64,000 bases of DNA from Plastoroseomonas hellenica (GCF_018129085.1 NZ_JAAGBB010000035.1:1-64000); one strand, 5' to 3'. Numbered from the stretch's first letter, positions 16,592-25,657 are shown. The notes: a model not told the origin generated them from the sequence alone. Numbers and translations are program-made.

Positions 16592-17346
16592 GGCGCGCCC
16601 TGGCTCTCGTCCTGCTGGCGCCGCTCTGCCTCTCCGCCGGCGCCGAGGAGCGCCGCTCCGGCTTTGCGGACATGGCGCGCGAGACCCAGGCCATGCAGCA
16701 GGACGATACAGCCAATCCCGGCATGCTCTGGGTGCTGGAGGGGGAGGCGCTGTGGAACCGCCCCGCCGGCCCGGCCGGGCAATCCTGCGCAGGCTGCCAC
16801 GGCGACGCCGCGGCGGCGATGCGCGGCGTCGCCGCCCGCTACCCGGCCTGGGACGAGGCCGGCGCCGCGCCGATCGACCTCGCGGGCCGCATCGCGCAGT
16901 GCCGGGAAACGCGGCAGCGCGCCCCGCCGCTGGCGCGGGAGAGCGAGGACCTGCTGGCGCTGACCACCTATGTCGGCCACCAGTCGCGGGGGCTGCCGAT
17001 CAGCCCGCCATCCGATCCACGCCTGGCCGCGGCGCGCGAGCGGGGCCAGGCTCTTTATGCCGAGCGGCGCGGCCAGCTCGATCTCTCCTGCGCGCAATGC
17101 CATGACGACCAGGCCGGCCGCCGCCTGGCCGGGAGCACCATCCCGCAGGCGCATCCAACGGGATATCCGCTGTACCGCCTGGAATGGCAGACCATCGGCT
17201 CGCTGCAGCGCCGGCTGCGCGGCTGCATGACGGGCGTGCGGGCGGAGCCTTTCAGCTACGGCTCGCCGGAATACGTCGCGATCGAGCTATTCCTCGCCTC
17301 CCGCGCCGCAGGATTGGAGGTGGAAACGCCGGCGGTCAGGCCCTGA
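16588..17346 (+). CDS. soxA: Diheme cytochrome SoxA
   Basis: 252 residues from a GTG start that overlaps the soxZ stop (GTGA). A signal peptide ends near residue 20. Two heme c sites are seen: CAGCH at 67-71 and CAQCH at 168-172. Cys213 in RRLRGCMTGVRAEPF is the SoxA active-site Cys that carries the persulfide and ligates the second heme. With SoxX it forms the thiosulfate-binding SoxAX enzyme. It is the last gene of the operon; soxB and soxCD do not follow, and a tRNA gene on the other strand comes next. Confidence 0.93.
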   Translation: MRRALALVLLAPLCLSAGAEERRSGFADMARETQAMQQDDTANPGMLWVLEGEALWNRPAGPAGQSCAGCHGDAAAAMRGVAARYPAWDEAGAAPIDLAGRIAQCRETRQRAPPLARESEDLLALTTYVGHQSRGLPISPPSDPRLAAARERGQALYAERRGQLDLSCAQCHDDQAGRRLAGSTIPQAHPTGYPLYRLEWQTIGSLQRRLRGCMTGVRAEPFSYGSPEYVAIELFLASRAAGLEVETPAVRP

Positions 17347-17395
17347 GGGATTGATCGGCCGCTGCGCAGCGAGGGAAGGCGGCCGTGATTTCCCA

Positions 17396-17411
17396 GCCCG
17401 CCCAGGCGGGC
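17396..17411. terminator. Short GC hairpin after soxA
   Basis: A 7-bp palindromic stem (GCCCGCC / GGCGGGC) with a 2-nt nominal loop, 50 bp after the soxA stop and before the convergent tRNA. There is no T tract on the plus strand. It may stop either transcript weakly. Confidence 0.3.
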
Positions 17412-17452
17412 GAGTCGGGACAGGCCGCAGCCCATAACCCATTGAAAAGGAA

Positions 17453-17524
<72 letters not shown>

Positions 17525-17532
17525 CCTGTTAT

Positions 17533-17561
17533 GGCTGGCGGCCGGATTAGGCCGGAAAGCC
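17533..17561. repeat. Dispersed hairpin repeat R1 (divergent)
   Basis: Stems GGCT/AGCC and GGCC/GGCC fold around a 6-nt loop, followed by TGA and a CACGAACAAACGAAG tail like that after copy R6. It is a shortened member of the 44-nt hairpin family seen at 30089, 36901, 47402, 56829 and 62630. Confidence 0.5.
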
Positions 17562-17647
17562 TGACTCACACGAACAAACGAAGTTCCGGCGGCGCCTATA
17601 CCGTGCACCCGCGCCCACGACAAGCGTTGGCGGCGCGGGCGTGCTAC

Positions 17648-18682
17648 ATGCCTCCCGCCATGCGCCGTCGCCTGCTGATCCTCTCATTGCTCGTATCGGC
17701 CGTCGGCGCCGCCGCCTTCTGGTGGACCCTGCCGCCCACCGTGGCCATCGCCGTCGCGACGCGCGGGCCGGCGCTCGAAGCCATCTACGCCACCGGCAAT
17801 GTCGAGCCCGTGCAGTGGGCCCGGGTAGGCCCTGCCATCCGGGGCCGCGTCATGCGGGTGCTGGTCGAGGAAGGGGACCGGGTCACCACCGGCCAGCCCC
17901 TCGTGCAGCTCGACGACCGGGAAGCCGCCGCCCGGGTGGCCGAGGCGGAGGCGCGTGCCGCCTTCGCGCAGGAAGACCTGCAGCGCATCCGTACCCTGGT
18001 GGCGCGCGACATCGCCGCCCGCGCCCAGCTCGACCGTGCCGAAAGCGAGGCTCGCGCCGCCCGCGCCCTGCTCGATGCCAGCCTCCGCCGCCTCGATGAC
18101 CTCGTGGTGCGCGCCCATGCCGATGGCACGGTGCTGCGCCGCGATGTCGAACCCGGCCAGATCGCCGATGTCCCCGATGCCCTGTTCTGGGTGGGAGAGC
18201 CGCGCCCGCTCCGCATCAATGCCGAGGTGGATGAGGAGGATATCGCGCGCGTCAGCGTCGGCCAGCGCGTCCTGCTCCGCGCCGATGCCTTTCCCGGCCG
18301 GGTGCTGCCCGCCACGGTGACGCAGATCACGCCCAAGGGCGACACCACGCGCAAATCCTACCGCGTCCGCATGGCGTTGCCGGACGACACCCCGCTGCAT
18401 ATCGGCATGTCGGTCGAAGCCAATATCGTGCTGCGGGAGGAGACGACCGCGACGCTGATCCCGCCCGCGGCGCTTCGCGACGGCCATGTCTTCGTGATCG
18501 AGAAGGAGCTGGTGCGCCGCCGCCCGGTCACCATCGGCGTGCAAGGGGCCCGCGCGGTCGAGATCCGGGATGGGCTGAGCCCCGGCGACTCGGTGGTGCT
18601 CGACCCGCCGGCCCGCCTCGCCGATGGCCAGCATGTGAGGCTGCGCGCCGGCGGCGCCGTCGCCGGGCCCGCGCAGCGATGA
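17648..18682 (+). CDS. Periplasmic adaptor (HlyD/DevB-like) of an ABC exporter
   Basis: 344 residues. One N-terminal membrane helix (RRLLILSLLVSAVGAAAFWW) anchors a periplasmic adaptor with split lipoyl/barrel-sandwich parts (ATGNVEPVQWARVGPAI and DLVVRAHADGTVLRRDVEPGQ), an Arg/Ala-rich helical hairpin (about 95-150) and a beta-barrel. A second possible ATG lies at 17660. Its stop overlaps the permease ATG (ATGA), so adaptor, permease and ATPase form one DevBCA/MacAB-like operon. No outer-membrane TolC gene is near, so a genomic TolC must be recruited. The substrate is unknown; lipids, peptides or antibiotics are typical. Confidence 0.87.
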   Translation: MPPAMRRRLLILSLLVSAVGAAAFWWTLPPTVAIAVATRGPALEAIYATGNVEPVQWARVGPAIRGRVMRVLVEEGDRVTTGQPLVQLDDREAAARVAEAEARAAFAQEDLQRIRTLVARDIAARAQLDRAESEARAARALLDASLRRLDDLVVRAHADGTVLRRDVEPGQIADVPDALFWVGEPRPLRINAEVDEEDIARVSVGQRVLLRADAFPGRVLPATVTQITPKGDTTRKSYRVRMALPDDTPLHIGMSVEANIVLREETTATLIPPAALRDGHVFVIEKELVRRRPVTIGVQGARAVEIRDGLSPGDSVVLDPPARLADGQHVRLRAGGAVAGPAQR

Positions 18683-19923
18683 AGCTGTTGCTCGCCCTTG
18701 CGCGCGGGATGCTGGCGCGGCGGCGGCGGCAGACGCTGGTCAGCGTCTCCGGCGTCGCGCTGGGTGTCGCCTTCTTCATCGCCATCGCTTCCCTGATGCG
18801 CGGCTTCCAGACCTATTTCGTATCCCAGATCATCGACGTGCAGCCGCACATCACGATCAAGGACGAGCGGCGGAACCCGCTGCCCCAGGCGGTCGAGATC
18901 GCCTATCCGGAAGCGGCGATCGCGCTGAACGGCGTGAAGCCGGTAGACCGCATCCGCGGCATCCGCGCCGCCGGCGACAAGATCGCGATCCTCGAAGCCA
19001 TGCCCGGGGTCGCCGCGGCGCCGATCCTGACCGGCTCGGCGCTGCTGCGCTATGGCTCGCGCGACGTCTCCGCAACCGTCACCGGCATCGATCCGCAGCG
19101 CTACGTGCAGGTCGCCAATCTCGGCAAGGACATGACCCAGGGCCGGATCGAGGATCTGCGCAGCACCGCCAATGGCCTCATCATCGGCGTCGGCCTCGCG
19201 CAGCGCCTCGGCGTCGTCCTGGGCGATACGGTGAACGCGGTGTCGCCGCGCGGCGTCGCCTTGCAGATGAAGATCGTCGGCATCTTTCGCACTGGCATCG
19301 TCGGGCTCGACCAGGGGCAGGGCTATTCGCTGCTCAAGGTGAACCAGATCCTGCAGGACCGATCGAATGTCGTGAACCAGATCGTGCTGCGCCTGGCCGA
19401 CGTCACCCGCGCCGAGACGCTGGCGCGGGAGATCGAAGCGCGCTTCGGCGACCGCACCGAGAGCTGGGAGGAGCAGAACGCCAATTTCCTGAACATCTTC
19501 GTGATCCAGAACGCGATCATGTACAGCGTCACCGGCGCCATCCTGCTGGTCGCGGCCTTTGGCATCTACAACATCATCTCGACCGTGGTGTTCGAGAAGA
19601 CGCGCGACATCGCGATCCTGAAATCGCTCGGCTTCACCGAACGCGACATCCAGCTTCTCTTCCTGCTGCAGGGGCTGGTCGCCGGCGTGCTGGGGGCGGT
19701 GCTCGGCTGTGTGATCGGCACCTTCATGATCGAAGGCCTGGCCCAGGTGCGCTTCGGCGTCGACGCGCCCTCGGGCAATGACCGCTTCATCATGGCGCGG
19801 GAGTGGCAGATCTATGCGGTGGCCTCGGGCTTCGCGATCCTGGCCGCCGGGATCGCCGCGGTGATCCCGGCCCGCCGCGCGGCACGGCTCGATCCCGTGC
19901 AGGTGGTGCGAGGCGCCGCATGA
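18679..19923 (+). CDS. ABC exporter permease, FtsX/MacB type (DevC-like)
   Basis: 414 residues. One N-terminal helix (about 20-40) is followed by a MacB-like periplasmic domain (about 45-270) and three C-terminal helices (about 285-310, 330-360 and 375-400) of the FtsX family, including NIISTVVFEKTRDIAILKSLG and the ending ARRAARLDPVQVVRGA. This is mechanotransmission-type ABC architecture: ATP hydrolysis in the cytoplasm moves the periplasmic parts. It is translationally coupled by ATGA overlaps to both the adaptor and the ATPase. Confidence 0.9.
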   Translation: MKLLLALARGMLARRRRQTLVSVSGVALGVAFFIAIASLMRGFQTYFVSQIIDVQPHITIKDERRNPLPQAVEIAYPEAAIALNGVKPVDRIRGIRAAGDKIAILEAMPGVAAAPILTGSALLRYGSRDVSATVTGIDPQRYVQVANLGKDMTQGRIEDLRSTANGLIIGVGLAQRLGVVLGDTVNAVSPRGVALQMKIVGIFRTGIVGLDQGQGYSLLKVNQILQDRSNVVNQIVLRLADVTRAETLAREIEARFGDRTESWEEQNANFLNIFVIQNAIMYSVTGAILLVAAFGIYNIISTVVFEKTRDIAILKSLGFTERDIQLLFLLQGLVAGVLGAVLGCVIGTFMIEGLAQVRFGVDAPSGNDRFIMAREWQIYAVASGFAILAAGIAAVIPARRAARLDPVQVVRGAA

Positions 19924-20606
19924 CCCTGTTGGACGCCGAGGATGTCACCCGGAAGCTGCCGGAAGGGCCGGTCCTGGTGCAGGGCGCGACGCTCTCGGTC
20001 AGTGGCGGGGAATTCGTCGCGATCACCGGCCCCTCCGGATCGGGCAAATCCTCGCTGCTCTATCTGCTCGGCCTGCTCGATCGGCCGAGCGTCGGACGGG
20101 TGCGGCTGGAAGGGCGCGACACCACGGGGCTCTCGGGCGACGCGCTCGCGGCGCTGCGGCTGGCGCGGCTGGGCTTCGTGTTCCAGTTCCATTTCCTGCT
20201 GCCGGAATTCTCGGCCCTCGACAACGTGCTGATCCCGATCCGCCGGCGCGGCGTGCTGGACGAGCGCACGGCCCGGGCGCGCGGGATGGAGCTGCTCGGC
20301 ATGCTCGGCCTCGCGGATGCGGCGGCGAAGCTGCCGGAGCAGCTCTCCGGCGGCATGCGCCAGCGGGTCGCCATCGCGCGCGCGCTCGCCAACGACCCGG
20401 CGCTGCTGCTGGCGGATGAGCCGACCGGCAACCTCGATACCAAGAACGCGGCGGCGGTGTTCGACATCTTCGCCGAACTCGCGCGGAGCGGGGAGCGGGC
20501 GGTGATCACCGTCACCCACGACGCGGAGCTGGCCGGGCGGGCGACGCGGCGCATCCATCTGGTGGATGGCCGGATCGTCTCGGATGAAGGGCAGGGCGCG
20601 GGATAG
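19920..20606 (+). CDS. ABC exporter ATP-binding protein, LolD/MacB type (DevA-like)
   Basis: 228 residues. The Walker A is GPSGSGKSS, the Q-loop region FVFQFHFLLPEFSALDNV, the signature LSGGMRQR, Walker B LLLADEPTGNLD and the H-loop TVTHD. The sequence belongs to the LolD/FtsE/MacB class. It powers the permease encoded just upstream; the ATG at 19920 overlaps that stop. It is the last gene of the three-gene export operon and converges on the membrane glycosyltransferase gene 16 bp away. Confidence 0.93.
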   Translation: MTLLDAEDVTRKLPEGPVLVQGATLSVSGGEFVAITGPSGSGKSSLLYLLGLLDRPSVGRVRLEGRDTTGLSGDALAALRLARLGFVFQFHFLLPEFSALDNVLIPIRRRGVLDERTARARGMELLGMLGLADAAAKLPEQLSGGMRQRVAIARALANDPALLLADEPTGNLDTKNAAAVFDIFAELARSGERAVITVTHDAELAGRATRRIHLVDGRIVSDEGQGAG

Positions 20607-20622
20607 GACGGCGCCTGCGGCG

Positions 20623-21945
20623 TCATCGCGCCGGCGAGGAAAGGCCTCCCCGATGCGGCGCGTCCGAGGCCGGCGCGCGCGCATCCTGCCGGCGATACAC
20701 GGCGACCCCGAGGACGCCGAGCAACAGCGCGGCGCCCAGGAACAGATGCGCCTGCAGGATATTGAGGGGCGTGCCGCTGAGCGCGCCGAGAAGCGGGATC
20801 CGGCCGGCCGCCAGCACCCAGGACAGCGCGAGCAGCGTCAGCAGGCGGGGCCGGGACGCAGCGGGTGCCTCGACCAGGGTGAAGCGAAGGGCCAGGACAT
20901 AGAGGGGCAGCATCACGCCATAGTGGTGCTCCCAGGCGATCGGCGACGCCATGGTGAAGCAGAGCAGGGCGAAGCCGAAATCGAAGACGCGCGGCTGCCC
21001 CCTCCGCCACAGCAGCGCCGGCAGCAGCGGCAGCGCCAGGAAGGCGAGGCTGGCCAGCAGCGTCGCGGCGTGGACGACCGGGTGGTAGGGCGCGAAGGCG
21101 TTCGGGTCCCAGGTGAGGTTCGGCCCGTTGAACAGCAGCCGGTTGACGATGCCGTTCACCGAATTGTTGGCATGGAAGGATTCGCCATGCCGGGCGATGA
21201 AGGAGAGCACCTCGAGATAGGTGAGGTGGTTGTGCCAGCCGAAGCGCAGGACCGAGATCGCCGCGACCGGCAGGGCTGCGGCCAGGAAGCCGGCGACGAA
21301 ATCCCAGCGGCGCCAGAGCAGGGCCCAGAGCAGCAGCATCCCGAATTGCGGCTTGATGGCGCAGGCGAGGCCGATCAGCACGCCGGCGGCGCCCCGGCGC
21401 CCGGTCCACCAGAGCAGGCAGGCCAGCGTCACCGCCAGGTCGATCCAGATCTGGATCTGGCCGAGCACGAAGGCGCGGGTGAAGGGCTGGAACAGCAGGG
21501 CTGCGGCGAAGGCCAGGGCCGGCAGCCAGCGCAGGTCGAAAGCGGGCGTCGGCGCGGCGCGGAAGACGAACCGGGTAAGAAGTGCGAGCGCCGCGGCGTT
21601 GAGCAGCGCCAGTGCCAGGTTCAGCAGATTCAGGTTCGCCAGGCTGAGCGGCATGATCGCGCCCAGCAGGTCGATCGGCAGCAGGCTGGTCGGCGGGTAC
21701 TGGAACTTGGTCTGCTCGGCGAAGAAGAGCCGCTCGTAGAGCGCAGCACCTTCCGACCCCCGCAGCAGGTCCAGCGCCCGGATCATCGGCGTCCAGGAAT
21801 CAAAGGCGGCGGTGAGGACATAACCGAGATCGGCGGCACGGATCAGGTCACGGCCGCCGAGCAGTGCGCCGAGGATCAGGAGCGCGAGCAGCGCCAGGCG
21901 CCACGCCCGTGCCGGCGGAGCGCCCGGATCAACTGCGGGCGACAA
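20623..21945 (-). CDS. GT87-type membrane glycosyltransferase (DUF2029)
   Basis: 440 residues with roughly ten membrane helices. The first extracytoplasmic loop after helix 1 holds acidic residues (AADLGYVLTAAFDSW) expected of GT-C enzymes. The pattern PTSLLPIDLLGAIMPLS, the IKPQFGMLLLW segment and LFQPFTRAFVLGQIQIW are typical of family GT87 mannosyl/arabinosyl-type transferases that use polyprenyl-phosphate sugars. It overlaps the SMR-type gene by 17 bp and follows a UbiA-HAD gene on the same strand, which fits lipid-linked sugar metabolism in the inner membrane. The sugar and acceptor are unknown. Confidence 0.75.
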   Translation of the reverse strand: MSPAVDPGAPPARAWRLALLALLILGALLGGRDLIRAADLGYVLTAAFDSWTPMIRALDLLRGSEGAALYERLFFAEQTKFQYPPTSLLPIDLLGAIMPLSLANLNLLNLALALLNAAALALLTRFVFRAAPTPAFDLRWLPALAFAAALLFQPFTRAFVLGQIQIWIDLAVTLACLLWWTGRRGAAGVLIGLACAIKPQFGMLLLWALLWRRWDFVAGFLAAALPVAAISVLRFGWHNHLTYLEVLSFIARHGESFHANNSVNGIVNRLLFNGPNLTWDPNAFAPYHPVVHAATLLASLAFLALPLLPALLWRRGQPRVFDFGFALLCFTMASPIAWEHHYGVMLPLYVLALRFTLVEAPAASRPRLLTLLALSWVLAAGRIPLLGALSGTPLNILQAHLFLGAALLLGVLGVAVYRRQDARAPASDAPHRGGLSSPAR

Positions 21946-22297
21946 GGACGATGCCCCCGATGACCAGCAGGATGCCGAACAGCCGCTGTGCGCTCAGCGT
22001 ATCACCGAACAGCATCGCCCCCAGCACGGCGGTCAGCACGAAGCCGAGCCCGACGAAGGGATAGGCCTGCGACACCTCGACCCGCCCGAGTGCCGTCAGC
22101 CAGAGCAGGGTGCCGAGGCCGTAGAGCGCCAGCCCGCCAAGCACGCCCGGGGTCAGCAGGGCGCCGATCAGCCCGGCGGCGGGGCCGCCGCCATTGCCCT
22201 GCCCGCCGGCCGCCGTGACGCCAAACTTGAAGGCGATCTGCGCCACCGCCGACAGCGTGACGCTGACGAGGATGAGGATGAGCGTGCCTGTGGTCAT
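21929..22297 (-). CDS. SMR/EamA-type small membrane transporter
   Basis: 122 residues with four membrane helices, the size of small multidrug resistance or ArnE/ArnF-type proteins. Visible segments are LILILVSVTLSAVAQIAFK, LGRVEVSQAYPFVGLGFVL and RLFGILLVIGGIVLVA. The EVSQAYPFVGLG motif resembles ArnE/F-like proteins that flip undecaprenyl-linked sugars. Its position between a UbiA-type prenyltransferase gene and a GT87 gene supports a lipid-sugar flippase more than drug efflux. It lies 11 bp downstream of the UbiA-HAD gene. Confidence 0.75.
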   Translation of the reverse strand: MTTGTLILILVSVTLSAVAQIAFKFGVTAAGGQGNGGGPAAGLIGALLTPGVLGGLALYGLGTLLWLTALGRVEVSQAYPFVGLGFVLTAVLGAMLFGDTLSAQRLFGILLVIGGIVLVARS

Positions 22298-22308
22298 GCC
22301 GGTCGCGG

Positions 22309-23781
22309 TCAGAGGATATGCGCGAGATTGGAATCGGCGGCCAGCACCAGCGCGAAGACGCAGCCGGCGACGATCCAGGACACCCAGTCGTGCGCCGCAT
22401 AGACGATGGGATCGTCATGCATGTGGCCGCGCACCGTCGAGAGCCAGAGCCGGCACTGCCAGAACAGGATCAGCGGCACGATGCCCCAGAGCAGCTCCGG
22501 CGAGCCGTATTGCGCGGAGGCCGCTGTGCTGCCGACGAACAGCGCCAGCACCACGGCGGAGGCGAAAGCGGAGGCGCAGCCGAAGGTCTGCAGGATCGGG
22601 ATGTCGCCCGGGAAATAGCCGCGCCGTGCCGCGGTGCGGTTGCCGCTCGAGCGCGCGACCGCCGTCATCTCCTCCACCCGCTTCACCAGCGCCAGGCTGA
22701 GGAAGAGGAAGCCCGAGAAGGCGAGCAGCCAGAGCGAGGCGGTATGGCCCGATGCGACGCCGCCGCCGAGCACGCGCACCGTGTAGAGGCCGGCAAGCAT
22801 GAAGATGTCGACCAGCGGGAATTCCTTCAGCGCCACGGAATAGCTGACCGAGGCGATGGCGTAGATCGCGATGATCGCGAGCGTCCCCGTCGCCGCCGAC
22901 AGGCCGATGCCGAGCGCGAGCAGCATCGCCGCCATGGCCACCCCAACGGCGGGGGACAGGGCACCGCTGGCAAAGGGCCGCAGGCGCTTGCGCGGATGCC
23001 GGCGATCGGCGGCGAGATCGCTGAGGTCGTTGAGGATGTAGATGCCCGACGCGGTGACGCAGAAAGCGACGAACATGCCGAGGGCGCCGGTCCAGGCCGC
23101 GGCTTCGCCGAGCGCATGCGCGGTCACCATCGGCACGAAGACCAGCACGTTCTTGGCCCATTGATGCGGCCGCATGGCCTTGATCATGGAACGCAGCGGG
23201 GCGGGGCGGCCGCCGAACTCGGCTTCCACCTCGGCGCCGATCCGCGCCTGCTCCCGCGTGCTGCGCGATGCGTTCACGATGATGATGCTGCGGGCGGCCT
23301 TCCAGACCGGCAGGTCGCTGCGGTCGTTGCCGGCATAGGCGAAGCCTTTCTCGCCGAAGCGCTCGACCAGCGCCGCCGCCTTCGCCTCGCCCTTCAGATT
23401 CCGTTGCCCGTCCGAGGCGATCACCTCGTCGAACAGGTCGAGATGTCCGGCGATGGCCTGGGCGATCTGCGCGTCGGCCGCGGTGGCGAGCACCAGGTAT
23501 CGCCCCGCCGCTCTCTGCTCCTTGAGAAAGGCGAGGAATCCCGTGTTGTAGGGCAGCGTCCGCGGATCGACGGGAGCAACCTCGGCGACGCGCCGCTTCA
23601 GCGCCGCCCGGTTGCCGGCGAGCATGCGCGGCAATTGCTGCGGATGGGTCAGGCCGCTGAGCAGCCCCTCCACCAGCGTGTCGCTAAAAATGAGAGTTCC
23701 ATCGAGATCGACACATAGCGGCGTCGCGATTCGAGCGTCGCCGCTGCGAATCAACTCCATAGTATCAGGGGATGCCAGCAT
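22309..23781 (-). CDS. HAD phosphatase-UbiA prenyltransferase fusion
   Basis: 490 residues. The N-terminal 190 residues are a HAD hydrolase: motif I CVDLDGTLIFSD, then AYAGNDRSDLPVWKAA as motif IV. The C-terminal part, about 205-490, is a UbiA membrane prenyltransferase with the Mg-binding NDLSDLAADR motif and around eight helices. The fusion resembles decaprenyl-phosphate phosphoribose synthase proteins, where the prenyltransferase makes the lipid-phosphoribose and the HAD part removes the 5-phosphate. That activity is an inference. The ATG at 23781 is preferred; the in-frame extension upstream has no domain similarity. Confidence 0.85.
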   Translation of the reverse strand: MLASPDTMELIRSGDARIATPLCVDLDGTLIFSDTLVEGLLSGLTHPQQLPRMLAGNRAALKRRVAEVAPVDPRTLPYNTGFLAFLKEQRAAGRYLVLATAADAQIAQAIAGHLDLFDEVIASDGQRNLKGEAKAAALVERFGEKGFAYAGNDRSDLPVWKAARSIIIVNASRSTREQARIGAEVEAEFGGRPAPLRSMIKAMRPHQWAKNVLVFVPMVTAHALGEAAAWTGALGMFVAFCVTASGIYILNDLSDLAADRRHPRKRLRPFASGALSPAVGVAMAAMLLALGIGLSAATGTLAIIAIYAIASVSYSVALKEFPLVDIFMLAGLYTVRVLGGGVASGHTASLWLLAFSGFLFLSLALVKRVEEMTAVARSSGNRTAARRGYFPGDIPILQTFGCASAFASAVVLALFVGSTAASAQYGSPELLWGIVPLILFWQCRLWLSTVRGHMHDDPIVYAAHDWVSWIVAGCVFALVLAADSNLAHIL

Positions 23782-23901
23782 TTCCAGGCTTCCTGTCCAG
23801 CGGCGCTGGTGGGGGTTGCGGGGTATCAAAGCATGGAAAGTTGCTCTTTTTTTATATTGCGTTGCGGGAAGCGTCAACGGAAACAAATCATACGGGCGCC
23901 C

Positions 23902-25572
23902 TCATCGGGGCTGTCGCGGTGGTTGCAGCGGCCGGCACCGCAGCGCGCCATCGAGGTAGAAATATCCAGGTCCCGCGGCCGAGAACCGCGGCGCGTCGGG
24001 GCTGCTTTCGGCGACGGCTTCTCCGCCCGGGCACAGCCGCGCCGCCACGAAGCTCAACTCAGGCTGTCGCGTGATGACCTTCGTGAACCTGCCTCCGCCG
24101 GCGGGATACCCCACCGCTTCGATGCGGCTTCCGCGGATCTCCTCGACGGTCAGTTCCCGGTAGAGGGTGCGTTCGATGAAGATCTCGGGCCAGGGGTCAT
24201 AGGCCGCGGGCATCGCCGCCAGAAGGAGCGCGGCGATGGGCTTCATCACGAGCTGGTCCTCGTAAGGCAGCCCGCCCACGCGCATCACGGTCAGCACGTA
24301 GTGGAGCTTCTGGGCCAGGAAGAGCCCGAAATTCGCGGCATAGAAGCCGAAGCCGATGAACCAGGCCCACAACCCGCCGCGGGCGTAGGGGCCCTGGACC
24401 TGCAGGCCCGCCCAGATGATGCCTGGCGCCACCAGCCAGGCGAGGTATCGGGACGCATAGTATTGGCCGGCGTTGAAGTTGACCTGCGTCAGCACCGGCA
24501 AGGCCATGGCCAGCATGCCGAGAAGCAGCGCATCCTCGGTCCGCAGCAGGCCGCGCCACCCCGCATGCCGCATCCGCAGGACAATCACGCCCACTAGCAG
24601 CGTCAGGAGGAAGGGAAAGGCGATGACCAGGCCCTGGTTCCAGTCGAAGATCAGCGACAGCAGCTTGCGCCCGGTCATCTGGCTGAAATCGACATAGCCA
24701 TTGGCCAGGATCGGGTTGGCGACGCCGAGCACGGCGAGCCCGTAGAGATAGGGCAGCACGGCGATGACCGCGCCGCCCCCGATGCGCAGGCCGGCTTGCA
24801 GCAGCGCTCGCGCGATCGGCGCCTGGCGGGCGCCGGCGATGGCATCGGCGATCGCCACCAGGGCGATGGCGCCGAGCAGCAGGATGGCGGAGGGATTCTG
24901 CAGCGACGCGATCGCCGCCAACAGCGAGGCGCAGAAGTGGCGCCGCTCCAGGAGCATCAGGGATGCCATGAGCAGCAGGCAGGCGGTGAAGACCTCCGGG
25001 TGCGACCAGGCGACATACCAATTGATGGTCGTCGTGGCGAAGGAGGTCAGCACAACGCATTTCCCGGTCAGGTCGAGCCTCGGTGAGCGGTGCAGGACCC
25101 AAATGGCCACGCCGAAGCTGGCGGCATTCAGCAATGGGAAGGCGTGGGTCGTCGCGACCCCGGCGAGTTGCAGCAGCAGGGCGAACGGTACCGACAGCAA
25201 CGGATAGAGCCAGAAATGGACAGCGTAGCGCGCGCCGTCGAGGCCTTGGATGAGGCGGCCTTCACCATCCAGATTCGGGCGGCGCTCCATGCTGGCGACC
25301 GCCGTGGCGATGTCGTCGGGAATGCTGAACCAGCCATGCTGGAGCAGCGCCTGCTGCACGCCCCAGTAAAAGGGGCCATCGCCACCGAGCTCCCCGCTCC
25401 GCTGCATCCCGATCGCGACCGGCACGAGGAGGACGGTGCAGGCGATGAGCAGGGCCATATAGAGCCGGTGCCCGGGCTGCCGCACAGCCGACCGCATCGT
25501 TGCCGCCGGCTCCGCCCGTGCGCGCCGCTTGTCGAGGCGAATACCGTCCACGTTCGGCGCTGCCGTCATCAC
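23902..25572 (-). CDS. Large polytopic membrane protein, GT-C-like
   Basis: 556 residues with about eleven membrane helices between 38 and 440 and a soluble C-terminal tail of about 115 residues. The first loop contains GELGGDGPFYWGVQQ, with acidic and aromatic residues where GT-C glycosyltransferases place their catalytic Asp. I recognise no specific family. It sits upstream of the UbiA-HAD, SMR and GT87 genes on the same strand, so a lipid-linked glycosylation role is likely but unproven. Met codons at 25572 and 25569 are both possible starts. Confidence 0.65.
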   Translation of the reverse strand: MMTAAPNVDGIRLDKRRARAEPAATMRSAVRQPGHRLYMALLIACTVLLVPVAIGMQRSGELGGDGPFYWGVQQALLQHGWFSIPDDIATAVASMERRPNLDGEGRLIQGLDGARYAVHFWLYPLLSVPFALLLQLAGVATTHAFPLLNAASFGVAIWVLHRSPRLDLTGKCVVLTSFATTTINWYVAWSHPEVFTACLLLMASLMLLERRHFCASLLAAIASLQNPSAILLLGAIALVAIADAIAGARQAPIARALLQAGLRIGGGAVIAVLPYLYGLAVLGVANPILANGYVDFSQMTGRKLLSLIFDWNQGLVIAFPFLLTLLVGVIVLRMRHAGWRGLLRTEDALLLGMLAMALPVLTQVNFNAGQYYASRYLAWLVAPGIIWAGLQVQGPYARGGLWAWFIGFGFYAANFGLFLAQKLHYVLTVMRVGGLPYEDQLVMKPIAALLLAAMPAAYDPWPEIFIERTLYRELTVEEIRGSRIEAVGYPAGGGRFTKVITRQPELSFVAARLCPGGEAVAESSPDAPRFSAAGPGYFYLDGALRCRPLQPPRQPR

Positions 25573-25657
25573 GCGTCCTTTCCAGCGTGGCTGGACCGAA
25601 TGTCATTATGACTTGGGAGAGACAAAACGTTACGCTAAGTTTAATAAAGTCGTCAAA

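Noticed and set aside
20566-21963. Long rightward frame of about 465 codons
   Set aside because: It is antisense to the GT87 gene and is Gln/Arg/Gly-rich, as expected from the complement of a GC-rich Leu/Ala-rich membrane protein.
22318-23718. Rightward frame of about 466 codons
   Set aside because: Antisense shadow of the UbiA-HAD gene with His/Arg/Gly-rich composition and no domain similarity.
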